A stretch of DNA of 64,000 nt from Pipra filicauda. Lineage: Eukaryota; Chordata; Aves; Passeriformes; Pipridae. Location: NCBI RefSeq assembly GCF_003945595.2, contig NW_024104320.1, forward strand, positions 1,843,365 through 1,907,364, in the 5' to 3' direction. The notes beneath the pieces were generated by a model that saw only the letters and a list, made by a program, of their open reading frames with translations, searched no databases and was not told where the DNA came from. The position numbers were made by a program, and so were the translations under genes. Each line of letters opens with the position of its first letter. Position 1 is the first letter of the stretch. Positions 12,006-23,140 of this stretch are shown here, in pieces.

Positions 12006-13435
12006 TCCATTCTCCTGTAAAACTCTTTGGAGCCAGTTCTTCACCTTTTCCGTCCCTGACTATAACAGCCCATATTCGTATGCTGTTTCCCAGTTTCTTA
12101 TTCTAACACATTATCTGCACATTTTTCAGTTTAGATTTTGTGGGTTTCGGTTTGTTTGTTTGCTCGTTTGTTTTATTTTGTTTTGTTCTGTTTTTAATCA
12201 ATAACAGAGAAACTGCCTAACTCATATCATGCACAGAAATTTATTATAAGAAGGAATTTTCTATTATTACTCCTGTCTGCAGGATTTTATAGCTAAGGTC
12301 CTTTTCTGTTACTACTGTTGTTTGATGATTATGGAGACAGCCTGAAAATAACAGCTATAGTGAAATTTCCATCTTGGCTGGAGAGCAGCAAGGAACATGG
12401 CATTCTGACACTGAAATTGCTGGTTTTGGGAGGCCACAGAGCCGTTACAATTGGTTGTTTTTCACTAGAATTCCAAAATCTATTTTTTAATAGACATCAT
12501 CCCAGAAAAATCATATAAACCGTAAAATTAACCTCAAGTCTTTCAATGCCAAGCACAAAAATTTGATTCCCCCAGCCTCTTAATTAAAATAAAAAAAAAA
12601 TACATAAACATCAAAGAATTGGTATTGGCCCAAAAAAGAATAAAAGAAAATGTGTTGGTTTTGGTCTTTTTGCAAAGTGACCAGCTGCCCAATCTGGCAT
12701 AGTCAAACAGATATGCACAAAAGAAGTATGCTAAATATTCTCAATTTGCAATTCAGATGCATGAAAGCAGTGACTGAGGAAGAGCAGAAGGCACCCATAC
12801 AAGCCTGCTGTGACTGGAATGTAATGGACTATGAGTATGATGGAAGCTCTCCTAAAATTTGAAATTCAGACCAAAGGCGACAGAAAATACAAACTAGTGG
12901 CTCAGCTCATATATGAAGATTTCATCATCATTAAATCTGATTCATTTGCATTTAAAAAGCAAATTATATTCATACAACTGGCTGGAATTTTTTAAAGGTG
13001 GCTTTATTTTAGTATCTGCATTTCTTGATGCAACTTTCTCAGGCACAGGAAAGATTTTTTTCTGTATCTATACGGAACACATACAATAAGAAAGTTTATA
13101 ACTTAGTATGGGAAAAAACTTTGATCAAGACATGTTTATTATTCTTGTGCACCATTAAACAAAAATTTTTCTTCCTATTTAGGAAAGTGCAACAAATGAC
13201 CATCAGAAGTGACTACTATTGGTATTTTTTACTTCCTTCGTTCCATTTAATAGCCCTCAATTTTGTCAATACAACTGTCACTTTCAAAGACGTTAGCTAA
13301 ATAGGACCACATATTTATCTTGTAGTCATTTACCTGTAAAACGAGAGATGTATATTTTTTTGACAGCTTTAAAAGGCTGCAACACAAGGTATTGTAAAAC
13401 TCCAGGACACCCATTCACACTTGTTCTTTTCCCAG
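12006..13435. other. A+T-rich non-coding stretch with TTTG-rich tract
   Basis: A low-complexity (TTTG)n-like tract lies at about 12150-12195 and an A-run near 12590. Otherwise this is A+T-rich sequence with no recognised repeat family. Confidence 0.4.
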
Positions 13436-13554
13436 GAGGTTGCCATCCCCTCAGCGGTGTTCAATGTCAGTATCAAACTTTATGGGTGTCTGCTCTAATT
13501 ATGGGAGATGGGAGGCAGAAATGCGGAAGCAGCTTTGGTGACAAGGAGAAAATG
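13436..13554 (+). CDS. Possible internal exon, phase-compatible with 11253-11334
   Basis: The 119-bp block follows a strong acceptor (TTGTTCTTTTCCCAG) and ends at a donor-like AAATG|GTAATT. It accepts the phase-1 base left by the upstream candidate exon: G+GA gives Gly, then an open frame of 39 codons with Cys at three positions (GCHP, VQCQ, QKCG), ending in phase 0. No domain is recognised. The phase match alone has a one-in-three chance probability, so the link is weak and may be coincidence. Confidence 0.15.
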
Positions 13555-14460
13555 GTAATTGCTTTTTCACTTAGAAAGAAAGTCAGTTAGGGCAAGATTA
13601 AAAATCCTGTTTTCCCAATCCTGACCCAGTGTTCGTGTGGATCTGCAAGCTGGCACTGATGACCACCATGACTGCTCACATTCGCCTGTTATAGGCTTCA
13701 AGTCACAAATCTTTCAACAATATTTAGAAAATTAACTCAAAGTATTTTAGTGGTATGCAGACTTCTACACCTTCAAGCCAGGCATTTTCTGACACCGAGT
13801 TCCTCACTTGGTTCACTCAATAAAGTGTGAATTGATGTGTAGTCTGGTCTTCCTCTTTTTCCTGACACAGGGAGTCAGTGATTAGGTGGAAGCTGAGATC
13901 AAAATTTACTTTATCTTTGGTTAAAATCACCTTCTACAAACCCAAACCCAAACTCTCCATCAGCCAGTTCCACTGCCTATGATATGGCATGGGCCCAATT
14001 TTTGAGACAGCCGATGCCACTGATGTTATGGTTATGAACAGGGATCATCCTCTGTGGGCTGAAATAGCTGAGCTCCTTTGGGACAAAAAAGTCTCTGAAT
14101 GTAGGAAGAAGGCTTTCATGATTTAATTTAGACTAGTCCCTGTAAAGAGTTCACTTAGGATCACCTTGTCTGTTTGAGCAAGGTGATCCCAATATAATTA
14201 ACATTATATCTAAAAATAAGTACTTTGTGTAGAGCCACCCAAGATGAAGAAATGAAAACAGTGGAAGACTGCAATAAACTCTTCAGTTACAATTTACACC
14301 TTGCTATGTGTATCTTTTCAAAATTCACCAGCCCTTGAAGAACTGATCTAACAGACCCAATATATTAATTAACACTGAGATGGATGTCATACTCCCCAGA
14401 GAGTGTCCTAGCAGGCCTGGAGAGCAGAGCACAGGCAGATGAGACTGTAGGACGTCTTCA
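13555..14460. other. Non-coding stretch with a small perfect inverted repeat
   Basis: No gene or repeat family was recognised. The 11-bp inverted repeat at 14158-14189 is listed separately. Confidence 0.35.
14158..14189. repeat. 11-bp perfect inverted repeat
   Basis: GGATCACCTTG (14158-14168) is the exact reverse complement of CAAGGTGATCC (14179-14189), with a 10-nt loop. It is too short to prove a function. There is no T-run after it and a eukaryotic context, so it is not a bacterial terminator. Confidence 0.5.
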
Positions 14461-14713
14461 GGTCGAGAGGAAATGATCTTGGGTTGCACCAGGGGAAGTT
14501 TGGATTGGATATTAGGAACACTTTCTTCACTGAAAGGGTAGTGAAGCGCTGGGACAGGTTGCTGATGGAATTGATAGGGTCTCCATCCTTGGGGATATTT
14601 AGGTGTGTAGATGTGGCTCTGAAGGACATGGTTTAATGATGGACTTGGAAGTGCTGGTTTAACAATTGGACAGGATGAACCTAAAGGTCTTTTCCAACCT
14701 AAATGATCTTATG
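14461..14713 (+). mobile_element. CR1 LINE 3'-end fragment
   Basis: A plus-orientation CR1. It has the GCACCAGGGGAAGTTTGGAT and TGGATATTAGGA blocks from the end of ORF2, then CTCCATCCTTGGGGATATTTA, and the 3' UTR block GGTCTTTTCCAACCTAAATGA. The 8-mer tail is decayed. Small deletions break the frame. Confidence 0.9.
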
Positions 14714-14948
14714 GTGCTGTGACATTGAGAGCAAAAGAGGAGCTTTGTTATAGGGGGTTCTGATGACGCATACAAGGGTACAAGGGTTGTCCAAGTCCCA
14801 GTAAGGAAGGTGGTGTCAAGGGCACTGTCTTGATACAAAGCAGAGAGAGCAAGAAATATACCTTGACTCTGCAGCTCCTGGAGGTGCCTGTAAGTTCTGT
14901 AAGTTTTTCAAATCCTTTGTTTTAGGAAACCGGAGTGCTCCCACATTA
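14714..14948. other. Short stretch, nothing recognised
   Basis: This joins the CR1 fragment to the long inverted repeat. No feature is visible. Confidence 0.3.
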
Positions 14949-14996
14949 TAGGGATAAATATCTCTCTCCCATACCTGAGAGAGATATTTATCCCTA
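14949..14996. repeat. 20-bp perfect inverted repeat (hairpin)
   Basis: The arm 14949-14968 (T, then AGGGATAAATATCTCTCTC) is exactly complementary to 14977-14996, leaving an 8-nt loop (14969-14976). The stem has no mismatch. A perfect 20-bp stem means that the repeat is recent, conserved, or formed by copying one arm from the other. The stem is shorter than a typical animal pre-miRNA, and no TIR-type transposon ends were recognised around it. Confidence 0.85.
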
Positions 14997-17900
14997 AGAG
15001 AAACCAGGAACAAACAAACTGTCAGAACCTGGCTGGAATGTCCCTGTGGGAAAGGGAGAAAGTGACCTTGTTTAGCGTGTCAAGTGTCACAGCAATGGAA
15101 TCTCTCTGTCCTGGTGTGAGAAAATACAGCAAACCCAATTGCCTTAAGAGGGTTCAGAGGGGCTTAGAAGTAATCTCTGCATATTAATATCTAGGGAAGC
15201 CTCCTGCTTTCATAAGTTCATTGATAAGTGGTTAACTCTCACTCCTTCATTCCTCATGCACTTTTCTGCACTCAGTAAATCCTCCCATCTCTCTTCAGTT
15301 TTGCATCCTTATCTATGTGGAGGGGGGAGATGATTCCTGAGCTGCAGGTTGTTAGATTTATGTTCTTGTCTTTAATCCTCTGAGCTTGTCATTCCCTGCC
15401 AGACAGTGCTATTAGTACTGAATTCCTTCAAAGACAACAGCAGCCTCTGTCTGACACAGAGGAAACATTGAGGTCAGGTACTGAGAAACCCAGATGCTGG
15501 GAAAAGTATGTCAACTTCTTAATGACAGTGGAAGAGTCCTATACATCCTTGGAGAGGGAAGAGGGAAGACATTTGAACTACTACATGGGGGAGAAGCTGG
15601 ATTTACTTCTGCTATGATTGAGAAAACATTTTTATCTCTACCAACAAACTAACCAGTACCAGGAGCTGAAGTAGAGCCAGGCTGTGCCATGCCATTCACT
15701 TCCATCCAATATCCAGTGCTTCATGGGAAAGGTGCCTGATCTGAACTGATTCCCAAACCATGCTGAGGAACCAAACATTTGAGAGGCTGATGGCAGGTCT
15801 GGGCCAAAACCAGTGAAAGGCTTTTTTGTCTTTTTAACAGCATGGATGTTGAATTCCTGCACATGTGTTCTGGAGCTGTTAATTTTTTTGGTACTGAAAC
15901 AGTGGCAAATGAAGAAAGAAGTTCAGATTTCAAAGGTATCCTAACCTGAGAACATTGCAGGGGTGCAGGACGACAAACGTCTTTGTTTTCTTTCAAGTCA
16001 GAGAGACAGTATTTAATACCGAGTGCTCAGCACCCCAATAAAGATCTCTTTCTTTTGTAGCAATACTGAAAAGAGAATACAAAGCAAACCTCATGAGCCC
16101 TCCATGATTCACTGAACTAGCTCAATACTGCAACTCAGGCTCCTTATTTTTTTGGGCCACCTACCCATCATTTCAAGCTGGAAACACTGAATTTGAATTA
16201 TGAGAAGGTCTTGCTGGACATCATGATGTCCCTTTCAGCTCTAAGATAGAGGCTAAAAGTCTCTTCTCACCAAGGTCGTATACATTTGATATATTTAGTG
16301 TTATCAACAGGCAACACTGCTTGTGCTTTCATTCTCATTGCTGTGTTTTTTATGACTGATGTCAAATGGATATTTAGGTGCTTAGATTTCTATGACATCT
16401 ATTCCCACTGTTTTCTCTCCATAAAAAACAAACAAACAAAACCCAACAATATAACAAGTCTTTTGAAATTTCAGTAGAGCATATAGCTTAGTAACTGATT
16501 ACCTTCTGATTTATGTCTTTATTAATAATCTGGGTGATGGGGCAGTGCACTGTGAGCAAGTTCACGGGCACCATCACATTGGTGAGGTGACTGATATGTG
16601 GAGAGTGTTTTGCTGTATCAAGGGAATTTGACCGGTTAGATAAAGGTGTTGGTAGGAGACTTGACAGAGAGATAAGAAAAGGAAATATTACCTTTATAAT
16701 TTGGTAACTGATGGTCTGAGACAAGTCCCATTAAACTGTGAAACGAAAGACATCTCAAAAACATCAGATTTGGAGTTAAAATTATGACTATTCAGAATAA
16801 GATAAGAGAGCAAATGTCATTTTTCCCAGCATGGAATAGGAACCTCCAGGGTTATAGGAGACCTCTAGCACTACTTATTGGATCCAACACTTGCAGGTAT
16901 TGCATATTTTTAGCAACAGAGCCTCAGGGCTTGAAGGTTGACAGTATTTTCATGATGAAAAATGTCATGGTCAGTTTACTGTCCTTCACAGTTGCCTGAC
17001 ATCTCCAAAGAAAATAATCAGATATTTGTGAAGGTATTGGTGATTCCTGGAATAGCATTTTTCATGTGGTTAGTTCTAGGAAGTTTCTACCCTGAAAGTT
17101 TCTAGAATCATACTTTGATATTCTCCTTGATCAAGAGGCAAAGCCTGTTAATATCAATGGATTTTCTTCACCATCTTCATTAGGATTTAAACCAGGTCAC
17201 TGTTTAAAGCACTGAATGATGGGATATAGATAACTTTATAATCCTGTGCATATGAGGATTGATTGAAATGGATATTTTGCAAATCACATCATCTTTACTG
17301 GTAGCTATTTGCTTTTGGTGAATATTCAAAATTCATAAGTATGTTAGATGAAACGTCAGAGCTTCCTGTGAATGGTTCGTTAATTGGAAAGGCATCTAAA
17401 GTCAGTAATGATCCAGTTAGCTCAGCTGAATTGGGTCTGTCTTTGCATTTTAGCAATTTACTACTCCCAAAGGGAGAATATTGAATTAACTGAGTGCAGA
17501 CTCATATTGATGAGATTCATCTCACCTTATGCAGGAATGGTATTTCATCCTTCCCTTCTGGTTTCGTATGCCTGCAGAGTAGATGTTTGCTTGTGAAACA
17601 GTCATCTTGGACATTGTTTATGCAAGATGGAAAGTGATGGGAAATTTTATCTATTTTAGCTGTCTTAGGGTAGAAGGAAAGGACTCAAGATGGTTATACA
17701 ATACATTGAGTTCAAAGAGAGCCTCTGTTAAGTTTAGAGCCTGTTTAAATCAAATATGGATATTTACTATGTACATGCCAGTATGTGGGCAAAGGAATCA
17801 AAACTGCTGTTAGTCCGAGGTCCCTGTGTGGTTGAACTGAACTGCCACACATCCCTGTAGGACATCCGTTCCACTTACTCAAGATGTGAGGATCTCATCA

Positions 17901-19269
17901 ACTCAGGACTCTACTGCTCTGAATTACTTGTGAAAGGGGCCACTTCATTTTTCCCATTGATGGTAGAAGAAGATAAACCTTTCTGTCCTGACATTGTGAA
18001 CACTTCCCCTTCTTCCTTTCTTTGCTTGTGGGCGGGGTAGCAAGCAGTCTGTCCATAATGGATCTTGATCTATTTATCACACATAAACCTAAATACATCC
18101 AGGTAAGTGCCTTAGGATGCAAATTTTTGCTGCTCAGGCCACAGCACTCTCTTCTTCCTTTGTGTCCTTGCATAGTTAATGGTGTGTCTCCACTTGCCAA
18201 GGGAGGAAAGATGCCTGTGATATTTCTCTGTATGGCATATCTTTCCATCCTAAGCATTCCTTCTCCTCGCCTCGTGCCTCCACAGGATACATCTCTGCTA
18301 TCGTCTGCTCTAGTGGAGGGAGGATGAATGATAACCATGCTCCCATCAGGTGTCCCAGCGTCTTCATGGTGTTCTTGAATCTGCTTTTTTCCGAAACGTC
18401 CTATTTTCTGTAGCATCAGTAACTGCTGATGCAACATCTGCTAAAGCGTGTGCTTGTGGGAAAGTGACCTTTGCAGTTCTTTACTTAAATTCAGGTGGCA
18501 AGTGCCCAAAAAGCTGTAGATGTGGTTACTCATGGCTGGAGGAGGGACTGACCTCATCATCTGAATATAAAACCCTTTGCTCTATTCTTTAAGAAAACAG
18601 GCCAGTACAGGAGCACTTCAAAATTAAATCTTTGTTAGACACTGTATCCAGATATACTTCAGACATGAGCAGATCCTTGCATATATTTAGATTGTGCTGT
18701 ATGATAATCATTCCCTCTATGGCAAGTATCATTGATTGATGACATTTCAGTCCCAGGATATAGACTACCAAGCACATATCACGCTATAACAAAAATCTCC
18801 AAAAGCAGTTACATACTACCAGGGGAAAAAAGTCCATAGACAACTATTCAAAATAATTTTATGTCTTGTTTAGGAAGTCACTGACTGACAAAACATTGAA
18901 AAATGGAAATTTTCTTCACTTTGTGTATTTTTGGTGAATTAGAGCTTTTAGCAAAACTGGCTACCACAAAAGACAATGTGAAAAACCATAAAAATCAATA
19001 ACCAGAAAAACATGTCCTGATTTTTAATCTTTTCTTTCACCATATAGTTCAATTAAATAAATTGTCAAGACACATGTAGGTCTTCCTACAGAAGGGATTG
19101 GATGGGAAGTCAGATCACTAACCAGATTGTTACCCTTTTCTGCACTAAAGATAAAATGGTTGTCACCCTGTGTCTCATGTAAGCATACCTCAAGAGGAAA
19201 GAGCTTTTGAGCCTCTCAGAAAGGAAACCCATTACCCACAAATACACAATAAATTTTTGAGCTCAGCTT
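14997..19269. other. Long non-coding stretch, nothing recognised
   Basis: No CR1, LTR or RNA gene was recognised over about 4.3 kb. A (CAAA)n-like tract lies near 16427-16442. Opposed open frames of 179 codons (17898-18437, minus) and 101 codons (18022-18327, plus) overlap, and neither has recognisable content. Confidence 0.35.
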
Positions 19270-19500
19270 CCATCAGGGTGATGCATACATTTACCCCAAG
19301 ATTACTCATCAATAACCAGGCAAAATAAACAAGGCTCAAGGGATTTGTTTTCACCATATCCATTTGCAAAATTGCTGTGCTTAAGGGGTGTGAAGAGGAA
19401 ACTGGCAAGGTTCTGCTTGCAGTCGTTGGGTTTAGCATTGGATTTAATTTGATCCGAGATGTTACTGCTGAAGAAGAAGAAAACATAATGGGTGCAATAC
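19270..19500 (-). pseudogene. Possible SLC13-type cotransporter remnant
   Basis: The minus-strand frame 19513-19232 (93 codons) contains APIM, LNPML, PTTAS, LPVSSSHP, AI and DMVKT in that order. Known SLC13 sodium/sulfate or sodium/dicarboxylate cotransporters have, near their C-terminus, a series of the form LPIL.., (I/V)NPL.., P.T.A.., LPV(S/A)(T/N)PPNAI and DMV(K/R)xG in the last membrane segments. The match is partial: the PPN of the anion/sodium site reads SHP, and the region after DMVKT keeps only NLGVN. There is an in-frame TGA just upstream. If real it is a dead fragment of the terminal exon. The resemblance was judged by eye and may be chance. Confidence 0.3.
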
Positions 19501-21667
19501 AATGTCTTGCCATATTAGGTCTGTATTTTCTTCAGAAACACCAGGTAGTTAACTGTAAATTGGTTTTGAGGCACATTAGTAAATGGATAAATGAACTACA
19601 AGTTTTCAAACTGAATTGTTGCAATACTGTTTTGTTTGTAGCAGAGGGGTGAGGATGATGCTATTACACTGCAGTGCTATTACACAGTATTTTATGTTCC
19701 CTTTGAGACTAAACAAAGATCAGTGGAACTAAGGGTCTCAGTCACCATTAAATATGATGGCATATTCTACCGGTGTAATGAAAAAGTAACGCTACCAGTT
19801 TTTACAACAAGTAGATTAAGATGCTTTGAAGCCAAATCGTGTTCAAGCAATATATTGATAATGACATGTCATTAGCTGATAATTGCTGAACAGTACATTC
19901 AGGTTCAATATCATTTAATTCAAAAGATCCACCTCAGTAATACAGCCAGGGTAATACTAGGGGTGTGATGTGGGTGCTCCAGATGTATGTGTGCTGGGGT
20001 GAAATGCCCTGCAAGGTCACACACAGCACCCACGGGTCTCTGCTCACCACCCCTGGCTGTCCCTTGCTGGACAGGCGCTGTCTCCTCATGGTCTTCCAGG
20101 GGAGGACACTTGTCCCAGCCTGGGAAAAGTGATGATGATACAGGGTGGCTTCTGGCAGTACCAACCCAGTTTCAGACTGCTGGCAAGGTCTCTTTTCCCC
20201 CATTCTGCATTTCCAGGTTTCTTCTTCACTTCTTTCCAAGTTGACTCCAGCTATTTTGTCAGAGTCTCTTTGCTCTCTGGGGACTATATGTGAAGATAAG
20301 CAAGTGGGAAAACAGACACTTCTTGGAGACTGAAGGATCCCTTGTCCTGCACTAGGCACAGAAGTGTGTCCTCTCCTGGATAGGCAGTAGTGGAGGGGAT
20401 GACAATATGTGACAGGACTGAAGGTGACAGGTGCTGTGTGAGAGTTTTCCAGCTTTGCAGGGTGAGAGGAGAAGGAATACATACAGCATATCCATACATC
20501 AAGACCGATTTTTCACTCCATACCTTCTGTCTGTTTATTTATCTGGAAAAACAGAAAATGTTAGCACATCCAGAACCTCTGGAGATCCCCCAACAATTGC
20601 ATGCTATACAAATACTTTGAAGTATGAAGTTCCTTACTCAAAAAAATGACCTCTTTTTCCAAATGCAACCTTTATCTTGCCTCAGGCATCTGCAAAATGC
20701 ATCTGTGCCTAAATGTTTCTTTCTCTGTCAGCTGAACTGCCACCTCTGCTGTGGTTATGTGGAGCAAATCACCAGTAGTGCTGGCATGGAAGATAGAAAT
20801 ACTCAAGATTAATAACAAGTTATCAAAAGTGTTTATAATAAATGGGGGCAATCACATCCTACCAGAGCAATTCATTCGTGTACTAACTCCACTGAATTAC
20901 ACCTGGGATAAATTTGAACTATTATTTATTGTGTAAGTCTTAGCAACCCAGCACAGTAACTACAACTGTGCCTGGGGATCCAGATGAAAAAGATCCATGT
21001 TCTTTGTTTTCCTCCGACTGTTTCTCATACTGTTCACAGATGGATGTTTCTGCTAGAAATTAACAGTGAAGCTGATGACTTTGTTTTTATTGAGCTGAAT
21101 AAGTCAAACAACTTGTTTTCTCTTCTCACAAGGTTTATTTTGGCCTGTCTTGAGACTGAGAATTAAACCATGCAGCTGTTCCTGGTATTGATAATCAAAA
21201 TCACAAAGGAGATCATTTCAAAGTCATGAAACACTATCACAAATTATGATTTTTTTTTTTTTTTACAGAAGAAAAGATCTCCTAAGTGGTTCTAAACTTC
21301 TGAATGTTTTGGGTCCAAGGAATACACAATAATTGTTTCCTATGAAATAGCTTCTGCCAGGCATGAGGGAAACACATGAAAAACAGAAGGTGTTTGATAT
21401 TTCCATACCATCACCATTCTTGGATCTGGAGGTTTATAATAAATGGCAAATACAGCAAGAGTTTTAAGAAGATTGTCAGGGTAGGTAGCACAGCTTGAAT
21501 AGCAAGACACAGAAAGGTAACAGTCCTGTGTTCTCTCTTTGACAATAATTCCAAAGAAGTAATGTCCTCTAAGGAATGCCATGTTTTCTGAAGTGAGTTC
21601 TTCTCATTTTGTAAGGTTATAAGTAGCATCACAGTTTTTTAGGTCATTGCATTCCCTGGTAATTGGG
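19501..21667. other. Non-coding stretch containing a G+C-richer block
   Basis: The 19960-20500 part is richer in G+C than its surroundings and carries a 182-codon minus-strand open frame (19934-20482) with no domain or family I recognise. It could be part of an old retroelement or a chance frame. A 15-nt T run lies at 21250-21264. A direct repeat TGCTATTACAC occurs at 19659 and 19675. Confidence 0.35.
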
Positions 21668-21820
21668 ATCATAGACTCACGGAATGATTTGGGTTGGAAG
21701 GAACCTTAAAGATGACCTGGTTCCAACCTCCCTGCCATGGGCAGGGACATCTTTCACTAGATCAGGTTGCTCAAAGCCCCATTCAACCTGGTCTTGAACA
21801 CTTCCAGGGATGGGGCAGGG
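21668..21820 (-). mobile_element. CR1 LINE 3'-end fragment
   Basis: ATCATAGACTCACGGAATGA (a decayed tail), then TTTGGGTTGGAAGGAACC, the CCTGCCATGGGCAGGGACAT block and TCTTGAACACTTCCAGGGAT identify about 150 bp of CR1 3' end in minus orientation. Confidence 0.9.
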
Positions 21821-22598
21821 ATTTATTACTCCTACCAACTAAACACACCCAGGTATAATTCCTCTTCGCAGGTTATTTCTATTTTTCTCTTCAGTCACTA
21901 TTAAACAGCAGACAAACTCAGAGTTTGTCCCTTCTTGTTTATTTTACTTTTTTTTGCTGGAAAGAGTTTAATCCTATTTAGCTTTATTTTTACTTCTAGG
22001 CTAGTCACGGGAAAGAATAGTTTCATTTCAAAGTCATCCACTTATTTCACTTCTTCTCAGAAGAGCTACTGTGCTGTCATCTTTGAACCTGAGCACAAAA
22101 AAAATCCCCCCAAATCTAAAAAGGGGAGCTCAAAATAGCCCTATGACAGTCTGAATGTATCATTTACCTCATTTTTAAGTGTCTTCCTTTCAGACAGGTT
22201 TTCAATGGGATTATTTAAGTGGAGGCTTTTTTTAAACTTTTGCGTTTCTGCTCTTATAACTAAGAATGCTCTGAAAAAAAAATGAAAGGAAGTCAGGGAA
22301 AGGGTCTGTTTGTGTCTGTCTGTGTGGAGAACAAAAGAAGACAAAGGGATGTGAAGATTTTTCAAAACAGCAAGACTAAAAGGAGGACATCCTCACCTGT
22401 ACCTCCCCAAGCCTCTGAAGAGCTGTGTGTGACATCCCATTGATTGGAGAGCTGACTATACTGAGATAATCCAAGCAGCGAGTTTAATATTTTCTAAAAT
22501 CCCTCCAATTCAGCTCTTTGTTTGCACATGGCACCAAGTAACAACTTTTTTTTGTGATGTTTTTGGAGTCCCAACCTGTACTTAGAGAGGTTCTGAGA
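21821..22598. other. Non-coding stretch, nothing recognised
   Basis: A+T-rich sequence between the CR1 fragment and the solo LTR. No gene or repeat was recognised. Confidence 0.35.
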
Positions 22599-23140
22599 GG
22601 TAACTGTAACGGTCCCAAAAACTAAAATGATCCCAGATATAGAGGAAGAAACTGGAATAGTTTATTGAACACGTAAACACTATTTAAGGGTCTTGGGGAC
22701 TTAACTTGCTAATAAGGAGGCTGGTTTATGCCAAGTACGGGAATCCACAACCCATTAGCACTTCCAGTAGCAGGAGTGACATAAGGGGAAAAAGGAATTT
22801 ACATTTCTCGGATCCAGTATTTACATTTGGGGGAAAAAGAATTGATAGTTCCAGCAAACAGGATTACACTAGGGAAGGATGGTCAGCTTTTCCCAAAATA
22901 AGGATTACACAGGGAGGGGAGAAAACAATGGGGCTTTTGCATGAACTGATAGTATCACAGCAGACACTCTCCATATCCTGCTGGGGGAGACAGGACAGTC
23001 CACATGAATGAATGTCAGTGGATCTTGTCTGGTCTTTTAGGTGGTGGGTTTTTCCCCAGCCCCTGTGGCCCAAGGCTTCCTGTTTAAATCCAGCAGTTCC
23101 TTTTCTGCTGATATCCGAATTTTGGACTGCAACAGGTAAC
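22599..23140 (-). mobile_element. Solo LTR of an endogenous retrovirus with 6-bp target duplication
   Basis: The element spans 22605-23134 (530 bp) and has TG...CA ends: TGTAACGG at the left and TGCAACA at the right on the plus strand. The six bases just outside are identical on both sides, GGTAAC at 22599-22604 and at 23135-23140. In minus orientation the sequence has a TTAAATA TATA-like box (22690-22680 region), AATAAA at 22666-22661, and then about 55 bp to the terminal GTTACA; this is the order of U3, R and U5 signals in an LTR. No internal gag, pol or env region or second LTR flanks it, so it is a solo LTR left by recombination between two LTRs. Known families: 6-bp duplications are typical of alpha- and betaretrovirus-like (ERVK/class II) elements. 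No viral protein is encoded. Confidence 0.8.
22661..22666 (-). promoter_or_regulatory. Polyadenylation signal AATAAA of the solo LTR
   Basis: Reading the minus strand, AATAAA lies about 55 bp before the 3' end of the LTR and about 15 bp after a TTAAATA box. This close spacing is usual in retroviral LTRs where the signal lies near U3/R. Whether it is still used is unknown. Confidence 0.6.

Noticed and set aside
14158..14189. 11-bp inverted repeat as a transcription terminator
   Set aside because: The setting is eukaryotic and there is no T-run after the stem. Kept only as a small inverted repeat.
17898..18437. 179-codon minus-strand open frame overlapped by a 101-codon plus-strand frame
   Set aside because: Opposed frames share the same DNA, neither has a familiar motif, and neither resembles a repeat-encoded protein.
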